DNA of 64,000 nucleotides from Cercis canadensis (Eukaryota > Streptophyta > Magnoliopsida > Fabales > Fabaceae). The notes beneath the pieces are model-generated. The model ran no database searches. It was not told the DNA's origin and saw nothing but the letters and a program-made list of their open reading frames with translations. The stretch lies in contig QAOA01001448.1 in assembly GCA_003255065.1 (NCBI GenBank), positions 1,580,010-1,644,009 on the forward strand, given 5' to 3'. The position numbers and the translations under genes were made by a program. Below are positions 29,653 through 41,180 of this stretch, piece after piece (within the stretch, counting starts at the first letter, position 1; every line of letters begins with the position of its first letter).

Positions 29653-30755
29653 TCAAATACTCGGAAGCTACGACAGAAATACCTTAAGTACAACTGGGAT
29701 AGTTAATGAGGAGATCTTACATTCCCTGGCTTAGTGGATCAGAGCAATTCCATCTCCGTTAAGACTACGTTGTCCTGAAACATTCCAGTGCCTTGAGAGT
29801 AAGGCCATGAAGCAGGCTTGACCACACGCTGGAGCCTCCCTGGATTGTATAGAATCTTTATCTCAGTGGTGCTGGCTTGTCATTCCTAGAAAAGGTACAC
29901 AGTACACCACTGTCAATCTTAGACAAGGTACACTAATACAAGGGCCCAGCTTGGTAACAATCTCGTGCTACTGAGTTCAGCATTTAGGCCAGGGCCACTT
30001 TCTTTGTCTATATCAACGCTCGGGGTCCGGTTGCTGCTCTCTTCTATCATTGATTTTTGCTTCAAAATGTGGCGTATAAGAATAAGAGACGCTAGGAATT
30101 CTTGTCATATTTCATGTCTAGTTTGGACTTAAATGGTTGATATGAAAGGCAAATTAATGCTACTGGTAATGAAAGGGCTTGCTTTGTTACACTGTCAAAT
30201 TTGTGTGGACAGCATGTATCTGAATCACAATACACAAAGGGCTGGTATGTTCTTCAAGGTAGAGATTGCCGTGGCAAGGAGTGGATATGGTAGATTTGGT
30301 ATCCCAAGCATGCAGATAAAGCATTCGTGTAAGACTTGCAACCAAGAAACCTGTATTATTATCAGAGTACCATGCCAAACAAAAGTTACAGTACAACTGC
30401 ATTAATCCCATTCAAGTACCAAATAGTTCCTTTGTGTCCCTTCTCTTCCACAATCATTAATGCATTTCTTCCCCAAAGATGGTAAAGGTCAAGAAATTTA
30501 TTGGAGAATGATAATCTCACTAGCACATTTATTATCTATTCCATTTAAGGTGTATTAATCTACATGGGATTATTCACTGGGTTATTTCCAATTCTGAAAA
30601 GGAAAAGTCTTTACATTGATATGATGGGACTACAGATAATCTAATCAGGTGGATATTGAACATGTTCTCCTCTCTTGTAGTTGTCACCCATTCTCCTGAA
30701 AGGTGACAAATCATATAAGTTTCCTATATAAGAAAGTGAATTGTTAATTTAAGCA
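29653..30755. repeat. Duplicated noncoding segment A, copy 1
   Basis: This is the left end of the tandem segmental duplication. It is strongly similar to 39658-40805 in the same orientation, from TCAAATACTC(G/A)G through GAGATCTTACATTCCCTGG and CAAAATGTGGCG to TTGTTAATTTAAG. Both copies carry stops and indels in all frames, so I do not call a gene. Its function, if any, is unknown. Confidence 0.85.
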
Positions 30756-31293
30756 GCTAAACTTTCTGATCCATATAATTGAAGGAATCATTAATACAGT
30801 TTTTAGGCAAGATAATGATAATAAAAATCGTTGTCAGCCAGAATACAAGAAATTTCCGCGTGAAAACTATTGAAGTGCCAATTAGACCACAAGCACATGG
30901 TCCTACCTACTTGACATTTTGCATATTTCTTAGCCCTACTTATAGAGGTACTCTTGAAATTCCCTTTTGCATCCATTCCTTACCTTCTATCTAGCTTTAG
31001 CCATTGATTTCTTGCATTAAAGCTTCATAAATTTTCCTTTCTAGTTTTCTCCTTAATCACCTGGGGGAGTTGTTCCATATTCTCCAGGACTTTCTGTACT
31101 ATAAATTTCTGTCATATTACTATTTTTGCTTCTTAGTATTGTAGGGTCTTTCCTTGATCATTCCATTCTTTGATTTTGTTCCCCTTGCCTATTCTTCTTT
31201 AAGCCTCTCTACAAGAAGGTTCTTCTGTTGGGCCATTTTCTTTCTGTCTGAGCACTTGAATTTTCCTCTGAAGAGTTCTGCAAGACTGCAACC

Positions 31294-32829
31294 ATGGTTA
31301 CCATAACATCCACTAACAACAGCAGCAGTTTCAACCAGTTACAAACTTTCAACTCTGATAACAAAAACAATCATCCCCGTGATGCTTCCTTCTCTTCATA
31401 CTTGAACAGCAATGAAGAGACCTTTGGGCGAAAACTTTCGGAGCCAAGCCGAAATCTGAATCCTTTTATCAGCAAAGGAAAAGATCACCTTTACTCTGGA
31501 GAAAAGAAGGAAGAAGATGGAGAAATTGGAGTATTTGAAGCTGCAAAGTACTTCAATGGAGTGATGGAGCCAGGGAGTCCAAGAGTTGCCAACATGACTC
31601 CAAGAAAGTATCTACAACAGAAAGATGAACAAATAGATGTGCAAACCAGAAAGTACAGAATTAAGTCTGCAACTCCAAGTGTTCGTTCTGAATCAAGTTG
31701 GAACAGCCAAAGTGCACTATTGCAAAGTGCTCTGAGGAATTCTTCAAGGGCTAAGAAAAACAAGGCACAAGGGAAGAGTTTTCTTGCTGGTCTCGGTTGC
31801 AAATGCTATTGTTCTGATAAAAGTTCTGTTGATATTAGTGACCATGCTGTTGAAAACAATTTCAACAAAAATGCTACTTGTGGTGTAGTTCATGATAAAA
31901 CAACCACAAAAAAGGCCTTCAACACTACTCTAGACCCTAATCATTTAGCTCAAATTAACAAGGTTCATGCAGAATCTTGGACCAACAAAGATGCTTACTT
32001 CAAAAAACCAGGTAACTTGGGAGCGGGGTTGAGTATAGAAAATGGTTTAGCATTCCAAACTGTGAATTCTGGATTAGGAACTCAGCTGGTGAAAATGCAA
32101 CTTCAACAAGAGGAAGAAGAGAAACCAAGGAAATCACTGGAGGTGTTTGGCTCCCCCATAATGGAAAAGAGGAGCAAGTCCTTAAGCTTTGATAAAAGAC
32201 TCACAATTCCCTCTTGGGATACTGCTCCTAAAATGGAAGAAATTGGCTTCTCTGAAATCCCTGGTGGAAACTACAATGATGCTGCAAGTGATGCAAGTTC
32301 AGACTTATTTGAAATTGAGAGCCTCACTGGTAAGTCCAACCCTTTCCTTGCTAGACAAAATTCAGATGTCGCTTCTGGCTGTGTCACCCCCACAACTGGT
32401 TATGCACCAAGTGAAGCTAGCATAGAGTGGAGTGTGGTCACTGCTAGTGCAGCAGAATACTCAGTCATGTCAGATTTTGAAGAGCAAAGGTCAGTAACAA
32501 CCATAAGAAGTCCACCAAGAACAGCATTTACATCATCAAATGGGAAAATCAAAGCCAACAGAGAGATGCAGAGGAGCCGTCCTAGCATTTTGTCGGGTTG
32601 TAAGAGTCATAAAGCTGTGAGAGTAGCTGGGGATGCTTTCATAACATATGAGAAACCAAGTTCTGACCCACAAATTCGCCGCAGGTCAGACACCTTCCCT
32701 CAGGTTACAAGGTTTCAGGCAGAGACAAAGTTGGAAAATTTAGGTCCAAGAAATGGGCAACATGCTTATGCAACTCAGCCAATGCAGCGCTCACACTCAC
32801 CGCATGCCTCACAGTTTCTTTACATTTAG
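31294..32829 (+). CDS. PHYTOCHROME KINASE SUBSTRATE (PKS) protein
   Basis: A single uninterrupted exon encodes 511 residues, slightly longer than the Arabidopsis PKS proteins as I remember them. Typical family blocks are visible: EIGVFEAAKYFN (about residues 75-90), PRKYLQQ, an RSESSWNSQSALLQ motif, the Cys block FLAGLGCKCYCS (about 160-172), FGSPI...KRSKSLSFDKRL, DASSDLFEIESL, and TGYAPSEASIEWSVVTASAAEYS toward the C terminus. PKS proteins bind phytochromes and phototropins at the plasma membrane and act in phototropism and leaf positioning; the conserved Cys cluster is known as a lipidation site for membrane attachment. The gene has no intron, as is normal for the family. It sits in copy 1 of the segmental duplication and its copy-2 counterpart has been deleted. 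It is closest in position to PKS2, but paralogue assignment needs a tree. Confidence 0.92.
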   Translation: MVTITSTNNSSSFNQLQTFNSDNKNNHPRDASFSSYLNSNEETFGRKLSEPSRNLNPFISKGKDHLYSGEKKEEDGEIGVFEAAKYFNGVMEPGSPRVANMTPRKYLQQKDEQIDVQTRKYRIKSATPSVRSESSWNSQSALLQSALRNSSRAKKNKAQGKSFLAGLGCKCYCSDKSSVDISDHAVENNFNKNATCGVVHDKTTTKKAFNTTLDPNHLAQINKVHAESWTNKDAYFKKPGNLGAGLSIENGLAFQTVNSGLGTQLVKMQLQQEEEEKPRKSLEVFGSPIMEKRSKSLSFDKRLTIPSWDTAPKMEEIGFSEIPGGNYNDAASDASSDLFEIESLTGKSNPFLARQNSDVASGCVTPTTGYAPSEASIEWSVVTASAAEYSVMSDFEEQRSVTTIRSPPRTAFTSSNGKIKANREMQRSRPSILSGCKSHKAVRVAGDAFITYEKPSSDPQIRRRSDTFPQVTRFQAETKLENLGPRNGQHAYATQPMQRSHSPHASQFLYI

Positions 32830-35556
32830 CACTAGTTTAGCTTCCTGGTTTCAGAATTTGTTTAATTATGACTAGTGAGGTAGCGTTGTAGTTCATTAGG
32901 TGAGTTGATGTCCAAAATAAAGCAATCACAAGTACTTAAGTTATAGTCCAGAGTCTGAAAGGCAAAGAGAGCATCCGATAAGCATCAAATTAACCCCCAC
33001 CTCAGAAAGACAGATGTCTCTTGTGTCTTCCTCTTACCAAACTTGTAGTGTTCTTTTGTTTGCTTTGATATATACATATATCCATTCAGTATTGCAGTTT
33101 CTGGTTAAAAACTTGTTGAAAATGGATGCTTGTTTGCATGCATATGGTCTCATATTAAAAGGAAAAGATGAGATGTGAAAGGTATCCTCGTATTGTCAAG
33201 GTGTGAGAGGCACTCTTGCAATGCTTCCTCTTCGAGAGCCTGCTTGTTGTATAGCTTTTTGTTTGTATGCATTCTGTGGTACCTCATACTGAGGAGTGAG
33301 TAACATAGCCATTTTGGAAAGTGCAACTAGGCTAGATTTTCAACAGTTCTCCCAAACAATTTTAATGATATTTTTCAAGGAGGACCACTAATAAAATATA
33401 TAGGGAGAAGCTCTACCTCATTTATTTCTTCATCTGTGTCGGCTGTGTCCAACCAACAAAGGGGGTAAAAGGCTATTCAAATGTTAACCATACTTCACAT
33501 GAAATTGAATTTACAAGGCAAGATCACAAGCAATTTGCATTTCATTCTTAGCTCAACCATTGAAATCTGCTTGAATGAAAGACAACTACATATCGGTAAT
33601 TTCTACTTTTCTTTTACATTGGGTGCAAAACTTATGCCAGGAATTCATTTTAATTATCTGATGGTGAGAGCTTACATCCCTAAGACAGATTAAAAGTGTT
33701 ACATTACATGTTTAATGTATTTTCACTGCTTAAATGAAAAATATTACTGAGGGCTTATTGATCACAAGCTGTCCACAGAGAACTGTCCAGCCTTGAGCAT
33801 AGAATGCCGTTACAATGATATACAACTAGCAATAGCGACAACTGAACGAGCACCAAGGAATGAAGCCTGCTGCATTTAATTCTAGAACTACCTCATAAAT
33901 AAGGTGGTCCTTCAAGCTTAACATTTTTCTTGTGTCATGATCAATAGTCTAGAGATCTATAATAGATATATCAGATATAGTGAGGCTAAAACTCGTTCAA
34001 CAAATCAGAATCCCCTTGCAATGTGATTCTCATTAACTCAAAAACATTGTCTGAATTAATGCTTTACTCCTTTCAATGATAGCTACATATTAAAGCCTGC
34101 TACAACAGAAAGCTCCTCCTCCTTCAAAATGCAACACATATTAAAACTTTCAGTCAATGCTCTTATTAGAGAAACTGATGGCTAAACTAATCAACAAATT
34201 GATGATGATTTTCAAGACATTCCTACTCATCAATCAATTTACATCCACAAGCCAAAAACCTGCCATGAAAATTGTACATGGAATCCTCTTTAGATAATGG
34301 CTACGGATGCAATGTGTATAATGGGGTCAAGAAGCTATTTACTAACGAGATAGCAAAAGTAGATAAGATATTAATGCCACAAAAATAATGTTCACGTATC
34401 TGACACAGAATAGAATGTCATCCTGCAAAATTTATAGCTGCAGCGACCTTGTATGTGGTGCAAATTATTAGATTAATGGCCCAGTCTACCAGAATATTTA
34501 GCATCTGTCATTGTAATTATTTCTGTTTAATATTTCCATGCATTGTCATTAAGATAAGCTTTGTGAATTGTGACCATGTCATGGACCACTAATGAAGTGA
34601 TGGTATTTAAGCTATTTGATTAGGCTCCAGAATTCAGCCTTTACGTGGAGCTAATGAGAGACACTGAACTATTAAATGTTGAAAAAAATGTCTGGCAGAA
34701 ATGTATCTCAGAGGTCATATTCCATTGTATACAACATCTTGATCATGAGCTAAAAACTAAGGTATAATTGTTCCTAGTTAGAAGATGAATGCGACCTAAT
34801 GGTCTTGATTTAGAATTCTAACCATCATACTTTGTATACATAAATGGGTTTTAGAATATGTTGATTTAGATGGATGATATTGGCAATAATTTTAGCCTAA
34901 ACCAATAATAGCAGAGGAAGGAAAACTCTGGTTGTTGTTTATAAACAAATTACAAGGAGATTTGAGATATCCATGGCTCTGTCATTCTAGTTAGCAAAAT
35001 AAATCAACTAAAGGAAAATCTGACTACGCTAGTTAGGAATCTAATCCATACAGTTGCAAATAAACCTACTGCTAAAGATATTTCAAAATTAGTTCTGCTT
35101 TGAAGAATAATTTCTGCTTCTTCTACTGTTGTACGAAGATATTAAACTTCTCCCTGGGAAACCAATTTTCTTTTTCTTAAGATGAGAAAAGAAATGGTGC
35201 TGAATTTCGTTCTCATATTGCGTGCTTCTTTTGAGTCAATAAAGAAGAACGAAGAAAAATAGCTCGGCCAAAGGGTCAGAAAGTAAACTCTTCACACAAT
35301 TCTGATATGAAAAATGCTTGGTAGTTAAAATTTTGTTACTAGAATTGCTGCTAAAATGATGTGGACAAAATTATAACATTGAATAAATATAGCAACCACA
35401 TTTAGTTTCGACAAAATTATAACATATTTTAATCTTTCGTACAAGACATTATACATGTTATCCAATAATAATTAACAGAGCGTGTGAGATTACAAATTGA
35501 TACACTCCCAATTTATCCTCTTATAAATAGTACGGGGTCCATGCAGAATACATATA
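32830..35556. other. PKS 3' region and spacer
   Basis: Probable PKS 3' UTR occupies roughly the first 250 bases. The remaining 2.4 kb has no gene, RNA or clear transposon that I can recognise. Its right end (CATATAAGATATGG at 35551) is one breakpoint of the deletion that removed PKS from copy 2. Confidence 0.5.
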
Positions 35557-35699
35557 AGATATGGTCCCATTTACAGATACAACCATCAGCTTCATAAGCA
35601 TAGTAACCTTCTGAAAGATCTGTGAAGTACAAGGTGGCATAGCGAAAAAACAAATGATACTAGTACATAGACAAAGAATTCTCATCCAGCAAAAACTTT

Positions 35700-37026
35700 A
35701 ATCATCCTTACAAGGTCTTAATTCTAAACCCCCATCTGGCCTCTTCTCCAATGAGTAAGGCATGTAAGTTCCCAAGATCCCATATAGTAAAGAATACCTG
35801 TGAGAAGTTGTACTTGGTACCATAGAGCTGATGGTGCACATCGTGATAAGCAGAATTGTTTCTGAAAAATCTTTGTAAAAGGTTCCCAGGGAGCCATAAT
35901 CCACAATGGTCATCCACGGTTTTAATTGTGGCGAAGCAGAAGAAGGTGGAGGCTCGAGGACTCATACCAGAGGCAAGTAACGATAGAATCCAAAGGGTGA
36001 GCGTATAGAGCTCCAAATGAATAGGGTACAACCAATCTGTGATGTTGAGAATGGACGTGCTTGTATAAAGACTTATTCAGATGCATTAATCTGTGCATAA
36101 AGTACTGCCAAAAGTCCAAAACCAACATAGCAATTATTAACTGTCTTGCGAAAACCAGAAGGGAAACCTTCTTATTAGAGCTGTTTCCGCTATCACTTCC
36201 TGTCACCTATACAATAACGAGACCCAAGTATCCCATCATAATTTTATGATCATGCAACTTATAAGTGTATGCTCTTAGTTCACTAACTTAAGTCAATGAT
36301 GGTAACAACTCACGACAACCTTGGGTGCAAGTCAACCAATGACAAGCCCTTGTACAATGCAAAATACAAGCCATGATCTTATTCACTGCATGTTAAGCTC
36401 TGTAAACACAAGGGTGATGCAGAAAGGAGACATTAATGGGCTGTAATGATTTCAATCGAGGACTAACATGACACATTAATAATTTCAATGAGGGTGCTAC
36501 AGAGTTGTAAAGAGTCTAGATATAATCCATTCAAACAACCTTAAACAAGCTTCCTCTGCAGTCATATGAACCCCTCAAGGTACTAGCGGGTTTATATAGA
36601 ACCATCATGATGTAACATGTTCAAAACCACTAAAGAGACAATAACCAGTTTTCATAGTTGCACCGTATGAAGTAGCATATGATTAACATATATATTAATT
36701 TAAATTACTATACAACAAAACAAATAAATGCAACCAAAACTTCTCAGAAATTACAGCAATGAAACAAAACTTAAATATACATCAAACTAACAGGCTTAGC
36801 TTACATAATCACTATCTGGCCTTTGCAACAGAGCACTAACCGTGGCATAAAAGTACTATGAATTAAAATGTCATAAATTCTTAACCGACAGCATTTAAAC
36901 CTTTTCAAAAGCAGTTTTGGCGATATAAATAGAAATTATTATTTCTTCATGCCATGAAACCAACATAAAAGGAATAATCATTAATATAAAGCGATAAACC
37001 AATAGTGGGGCGACGATTCCTATTAA
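35700..37026 (-). pseudogene. Sphinganine C4-hydroxylase pseudogene (copy 1)
   Basis: Minus-strand sequence closely matches the intact gene at 41181-42925. Exon 2 keeps the first histidine boxes (HRLMH and HSQHH, from about 36206) and the third (HDVHH), but in different frames. A net loss of 29 bases near 35985 shifts the frame after GALYAHPLD. Another shift near 35780 separates FFTIWD from ILGTYMPYSLEKRPDGGL. Nearly all of exon 1, including its splice donor, is deleted, leaving only a stub at about 36997-37026. The deletion lies between two ATAAA repeats in the intact copy. No functional hydroxylase can be made from this copy. Confidence 0.9.
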
Positions 37027-38006
37027 CAAAAAGAGACAACAGCTAAATGATTGTGAAGTATAAAAGATAAAGATAAAGATAAAGAAAGGAGAAGGGACCA
37101 TAACTCTAAAAGTGTAAAAGTCTCTAATTCTAAATGACTCCATCTATTTTTAGTGGGGACATAAAAAAATTGCTACTAAATTTTTTTTTACCTTGCCCCC
37201 ACACCCATATACGTAGATCTGTTCCGAGAGTCCGTCAAAATCAAAAGAGAGAAGAAGACGGGAGTAGTTTATAGAAGGTGTGTGCTATCTGCTATGCTAT
37301 ATCCTCAAATTTGGAGAGTAGCACTGCTTATCACATAGTTAAATTAGTTCGGGTGAAACTTATTTAATAATTTTGGTTTTATTATAAAAATCTCAAATGA
37401 TTCAATATGTATTAAAATAAATAAATAAATGTGTTAAAAAATAATATTTGCACATTTTTATATATTATATTGTTTATATATTTTATAAAAAAAAATTATG
37501 TATTATGCACATACAACAAGTTATTTTGTCATTTTCTTTTAGAAAAAACAGTGTCAGGATGGCCGAGTGGTCTAAGGCGCCAGACTCAAGTTCTGGTCTT
37601 CGTGAGAGGGCGTGGGTTCAAATCCCACTTCTGACAAATTTATTAAGACCTTTCCATTTTTTATTTTTTTTTAATTAGTCACTACTATTATAGTTCTCAA
37701 CCATTTTTACATTTATGTTTTTTATGGAGATTTCTCTTTTGTCTCTAATGTATATAGTAACTAGTATATTATTTAATTTTTATATGTTACATAGATATAA
37801 TCAAAATTTGTTATTAAATCAGATATAATCATTCTTTATAATCAAAATCACATCTTCTCTTGTTTCTTTTTAAGTATCGAAAAATTATTCTTGAGAATTT
37901 TACACATTTTTTATAAACTGAATAAATAAGCTCACATCATATATTGTTATTGTGCTAGAATAACAGCTCACCAAATTCCATATTCATAGTATATATCAAA
38001 TCAATG
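37027..38006. other. Copy-1-specific spacer containing a tRNA gene
   Basis: Similarity to copy 2 is lost across this stretch. It is AT-rich apart from the tRNA-Leu gene at 37553-37636. Copy 2 holds unrelated DNA at the equivalent place (about 42890-45044). Confidence 0.6.
37553..37636 (+). tRNA. tRNA-Leu (anticodon CAA)
   Basis: An 84-base sequence folds as a type II tRNA. The acceptor stem GTCAGGA pairs with TTCTGAC and is followed by discriminator A. An A-box region (GGCCGAGTGG) is present, and the anticodon stem-loop CCAGA-CTCAAGT-TCTGG reads anticodon CAA. A long variable arm (CTTCGTGAGAG region) and a B-box/T-arm (GGTTCAAATCC) follow. There is no intron and no encoded CCA. Downstream T-runs provide a Pol III stop. 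It decodes UUG. Confidence 0.95.
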
Positions 38007-39657
38007 TACAAAAGCAAATGGTCATGATTGGTAAGAGCATTGGCCTGAAGGGTTCACTGGACCTGCCATGGCTTGCTGGTGCCATGCCATGAATCAAACT
38101 TAGAAGTGAAAGTAGAGTCACAATTTCATGTGTTTGGCCGAATATATAATAAAAATGTATATATACATAAATATTATCCGTCAAATATGTAATATATACC
38201 AGATATATGTTGCACCTAAATACCAATGAAAAGTAATGCAAGTCTGTACAGAACTCTATGCTTTGGTAATTCCAAACAATGCCCACTAAAACATCAAATT
38301 GATAAGTGCAGCAAGTAAAACAAAACCCACAGCACTTGTCTTCAGTTACAATATCGGGTAATTCCCTCTATTCGTCCCTTTTCATACTCTGATGAACTTC
38401 CTCCATAATCAGCTTGCAGCAAAACCAATCCAACAAAATGAGGTGAGGGCATAATAATGGTGCAAATACATAGCAGGGCATGACATATTAAAGAGATTTA
38501 ACAGAGCAATAGAGGGGGGGAAAGGCAGAGAATGGTGGTATTGAATTTGACTGTGACTTGCTATCCTCCCATTTTAAACAGAAATCAAGATGATCTTTGC
38601 AGCACAAAAGAAAGAATTTAACCACACTTTCTTGTGTAAACATCAAAATTCAACACTCACGATCATGCCATATTGCCCACAAGTTCAATCAATAGTCTAA
38701 CATCATAAATTGAAAGCTGAAATAGTTGAAAAAGTGATCCTTTGCTAAATGGTGAACGTTAAACCAAAAATGTGGCTGCTGAACATATATAAGTTGCCAC
38801 TACTTTAGCTCCATGTCAATCATAGTTGAATACTCCAGTTTGTCTTTTGTACTTTGCGTCTTGTTATTCTAGAGCAAGTTAGGGAATTGACAATAACTAG
38901 TAACTAGTCTATGTTGGATTGAAGCTACAAAAGGCGAAGATTTGGTTATCTTAGGAAATGAAAGTTTAATGGAGGATTCAAATTGCATGTGAGAAATGTA
39001 GTCAGATTATCAAAGGAGAAAGATAAGAACTAATGAATGGGTTTAACTTTAGACAGTTTCTATTGCCATATCAATGAAAAAAGGACTCAACTCATGGTCA
39101 CAACACAACGGAAAGAGCTACCTAATGTCTCATTCAACTGGGAATAAACAACATATTAACTTATACAGTGAGGGGAGTCATTAGTCATTACTACCTCTAG
39201 TCCATCAATCCCAAGAATATCATGGCACAAGTCCTTCATAGAAGTAGAAACCTACAGTGGCAATGCATACTTAGTTTAAAGGCAGTAACATCATACAGAA
39301 AACAAATATACGTAAGTAAACATATGCCACTTACACTAGAAAATTCAGATTCAGATGTACCAGAGTTCAATTAACTTAATCTTATCTACTTTGAGCTGCA
39401 GAACGAGCAGGAAAACATGTAATAATTGATTAAACCACTGAGGCACAGTTCACGTCCCATCTTACAATGTTAGATAGAGATAACATCAAACGTACCTTAT
39501 GCTTTTTAGCACATAAATAAAAAAGCAACAGCAGTAAATACAGGGCGAGTAAAATCAGCACCTGCACGACGAGAAGCTGGCAATGATAACAGAAACCGAT
39601 CCTTATAACTGAGAAGAAAGAATATACAATGAGTCATCTCATCAACATATGTCTACA
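38007..39657 (-). pseudogene. ORC6 fragment (copy 1 of the segmental duplication)
   Basis: Minus-strand sequence is strongly similar to the 3' half of the intact ORC6 gene (45045-47292). Exons 1-4 and the promoter are absent because the duplication breakpoint falls in intron 4. Exons 9 and 10 are deleted (junction near 38450). The 5' part of exon 8 and 3' part of exon 7 are fused by a deletion near 39206. Exon 6 has lost two bases (about 39360) and exon 5 has gained one in an A run (about 39522). The fragment was non-functional from birth. Confidence 0.9.
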
Positions 39658-40805
39658 TCAAATACTCAGAAAGTTACGACAGAAATACCTTAAAGTATAC
39701 CTGGGATAGTTAATGAGGAGATCTTACATTCCCTGGATTAGTGGATCAGAGCAATTCCATCTCGATTAACACTAGGTTGTCCTGAAACATTCCAATGCCT
39801 TGAGTCTAAGGCCATGAAGTAGGCTTGACCACACGCTGGAGCCACCTTGGATTGCTGGTATAGAATCTTTATCTCAGTGGTGCTGGCCTGTCATTCCTAG
39901 ACAAGGTACATCATACACCACTGTCAATCTTTGACAAGGTACACTAATACAAGGGCCCAGCTTGGTAACAATTTCGTGCTACTGATTTCAGCATTTTAGG
40001 CGAGGGTCACTTTCTTTGTCTATATCAACGCCTCGATAACCAGGGTCCGGTTGCTGCTTTCTTCTATCATTGACATGATTTTTGCTTCAAAATGTGGCGT
40101 TTAAGAATAAGAGACGCTAGGAATTCTTGTCATATTTCATGTCTAGTTTATATGGTTGATATGAAAGGCAAATTAATGCCATATAAATGAAGGGGCTTGC
40201 TTTCTTACACTGTCAAATTTGTGTGAACAGCATGTATCTGAATTAAATACACAAAGGGCTGGAATGTTCTTCAAGGTAGAGATTTCTATGGCAAGGAGTG
40301 GTTATGGTGGATTTTATATCCCGAGCATGAAGATAAAGCAAGACTTGCAGCCTTAAATCTTGTCCAAGTTCCTAAAACAAACCAAGAAACCTGTATTATT
40401 ATCAGAGTACCATCTTTAGCCAAAACAAAAGTTACAGTACAACTGCATTAACCCCATTCAAGTACCAAATAGTTCCTTTGCGTCCCTTCTTTTCCACAAT
40501 CATTAATGCATTTCTTCCCCAAAGATGGTAAAGGTCAAGAAATTTATTGGAGAATGATTTTGTATAAAGCTATAGATATCTCACTAGCACATTCATTATC
40601 TATTCCATTTATGGTGTATTAATCCACATTGGATTATTCACTGGGTTATTTCCAATTCTGAAAATGAAGTCTTTACTTTGATATGATGGGACTACATCAG
40701 GTGGATATTGAACGTGTTTTCCTCTCTTGTGGTTGTCACCCTTTCTCCTGAAAGGGGACAAATCATATAGGTTTCCTATATAAGAAATTGAATTGTTAAT
40801 TTAAG
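39658..40805. repeat. Duplicated noncoding segment A, copy 2
   Basis: This segment is similar to 29653-30755 in the same orientation. Its left edge is the tandem-duplication junction (GTCTACA|TCAAATACTC). Its right edge, TTAAG at 40801-40805, runs directly into sequence matching 35557 onward, so the PKS-containing 4.8 kb present in copy 1 is missing. No gene is visible. Confidence 0.88.
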
Positions 40806-41180
40806 ATATGGTCCCATTTACAGATACAACCACCAGCTTCATAACCATAGTTAAAGGCTCTGGCTATAACCTTCTGAACAAATAGAATCTCCGAAGTAAA
40901 GGAACAAAAAAAAGTAAGAGTACAAGGTGGGCAAAACAAATGTTAGTCTTGGTAACAAAAATTTACATGCGTAAGTTGAACACGGCCAGATAAGAAGACG
41001 AGGCATTGAAGCCAACAATACAAGGGCAAAAATAACACCGGAATAGGTAGCTTCTCAATTTTATTATAAGTCTATATGTAGATAACAGTATATGTATATA
41101 CAGATCACTTAAGCAGTGGGCTCATCACGAGGAAAAATAATACTAGTACACAGACAAAGAATGCTCATCCAGCAAAAACT

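Noticed and set aside
30133..30405. 90-codon open frame in duplicated segment A
   Set aside because: The matching part of copy 2 has indels that break it, and the product resembles nothing known.
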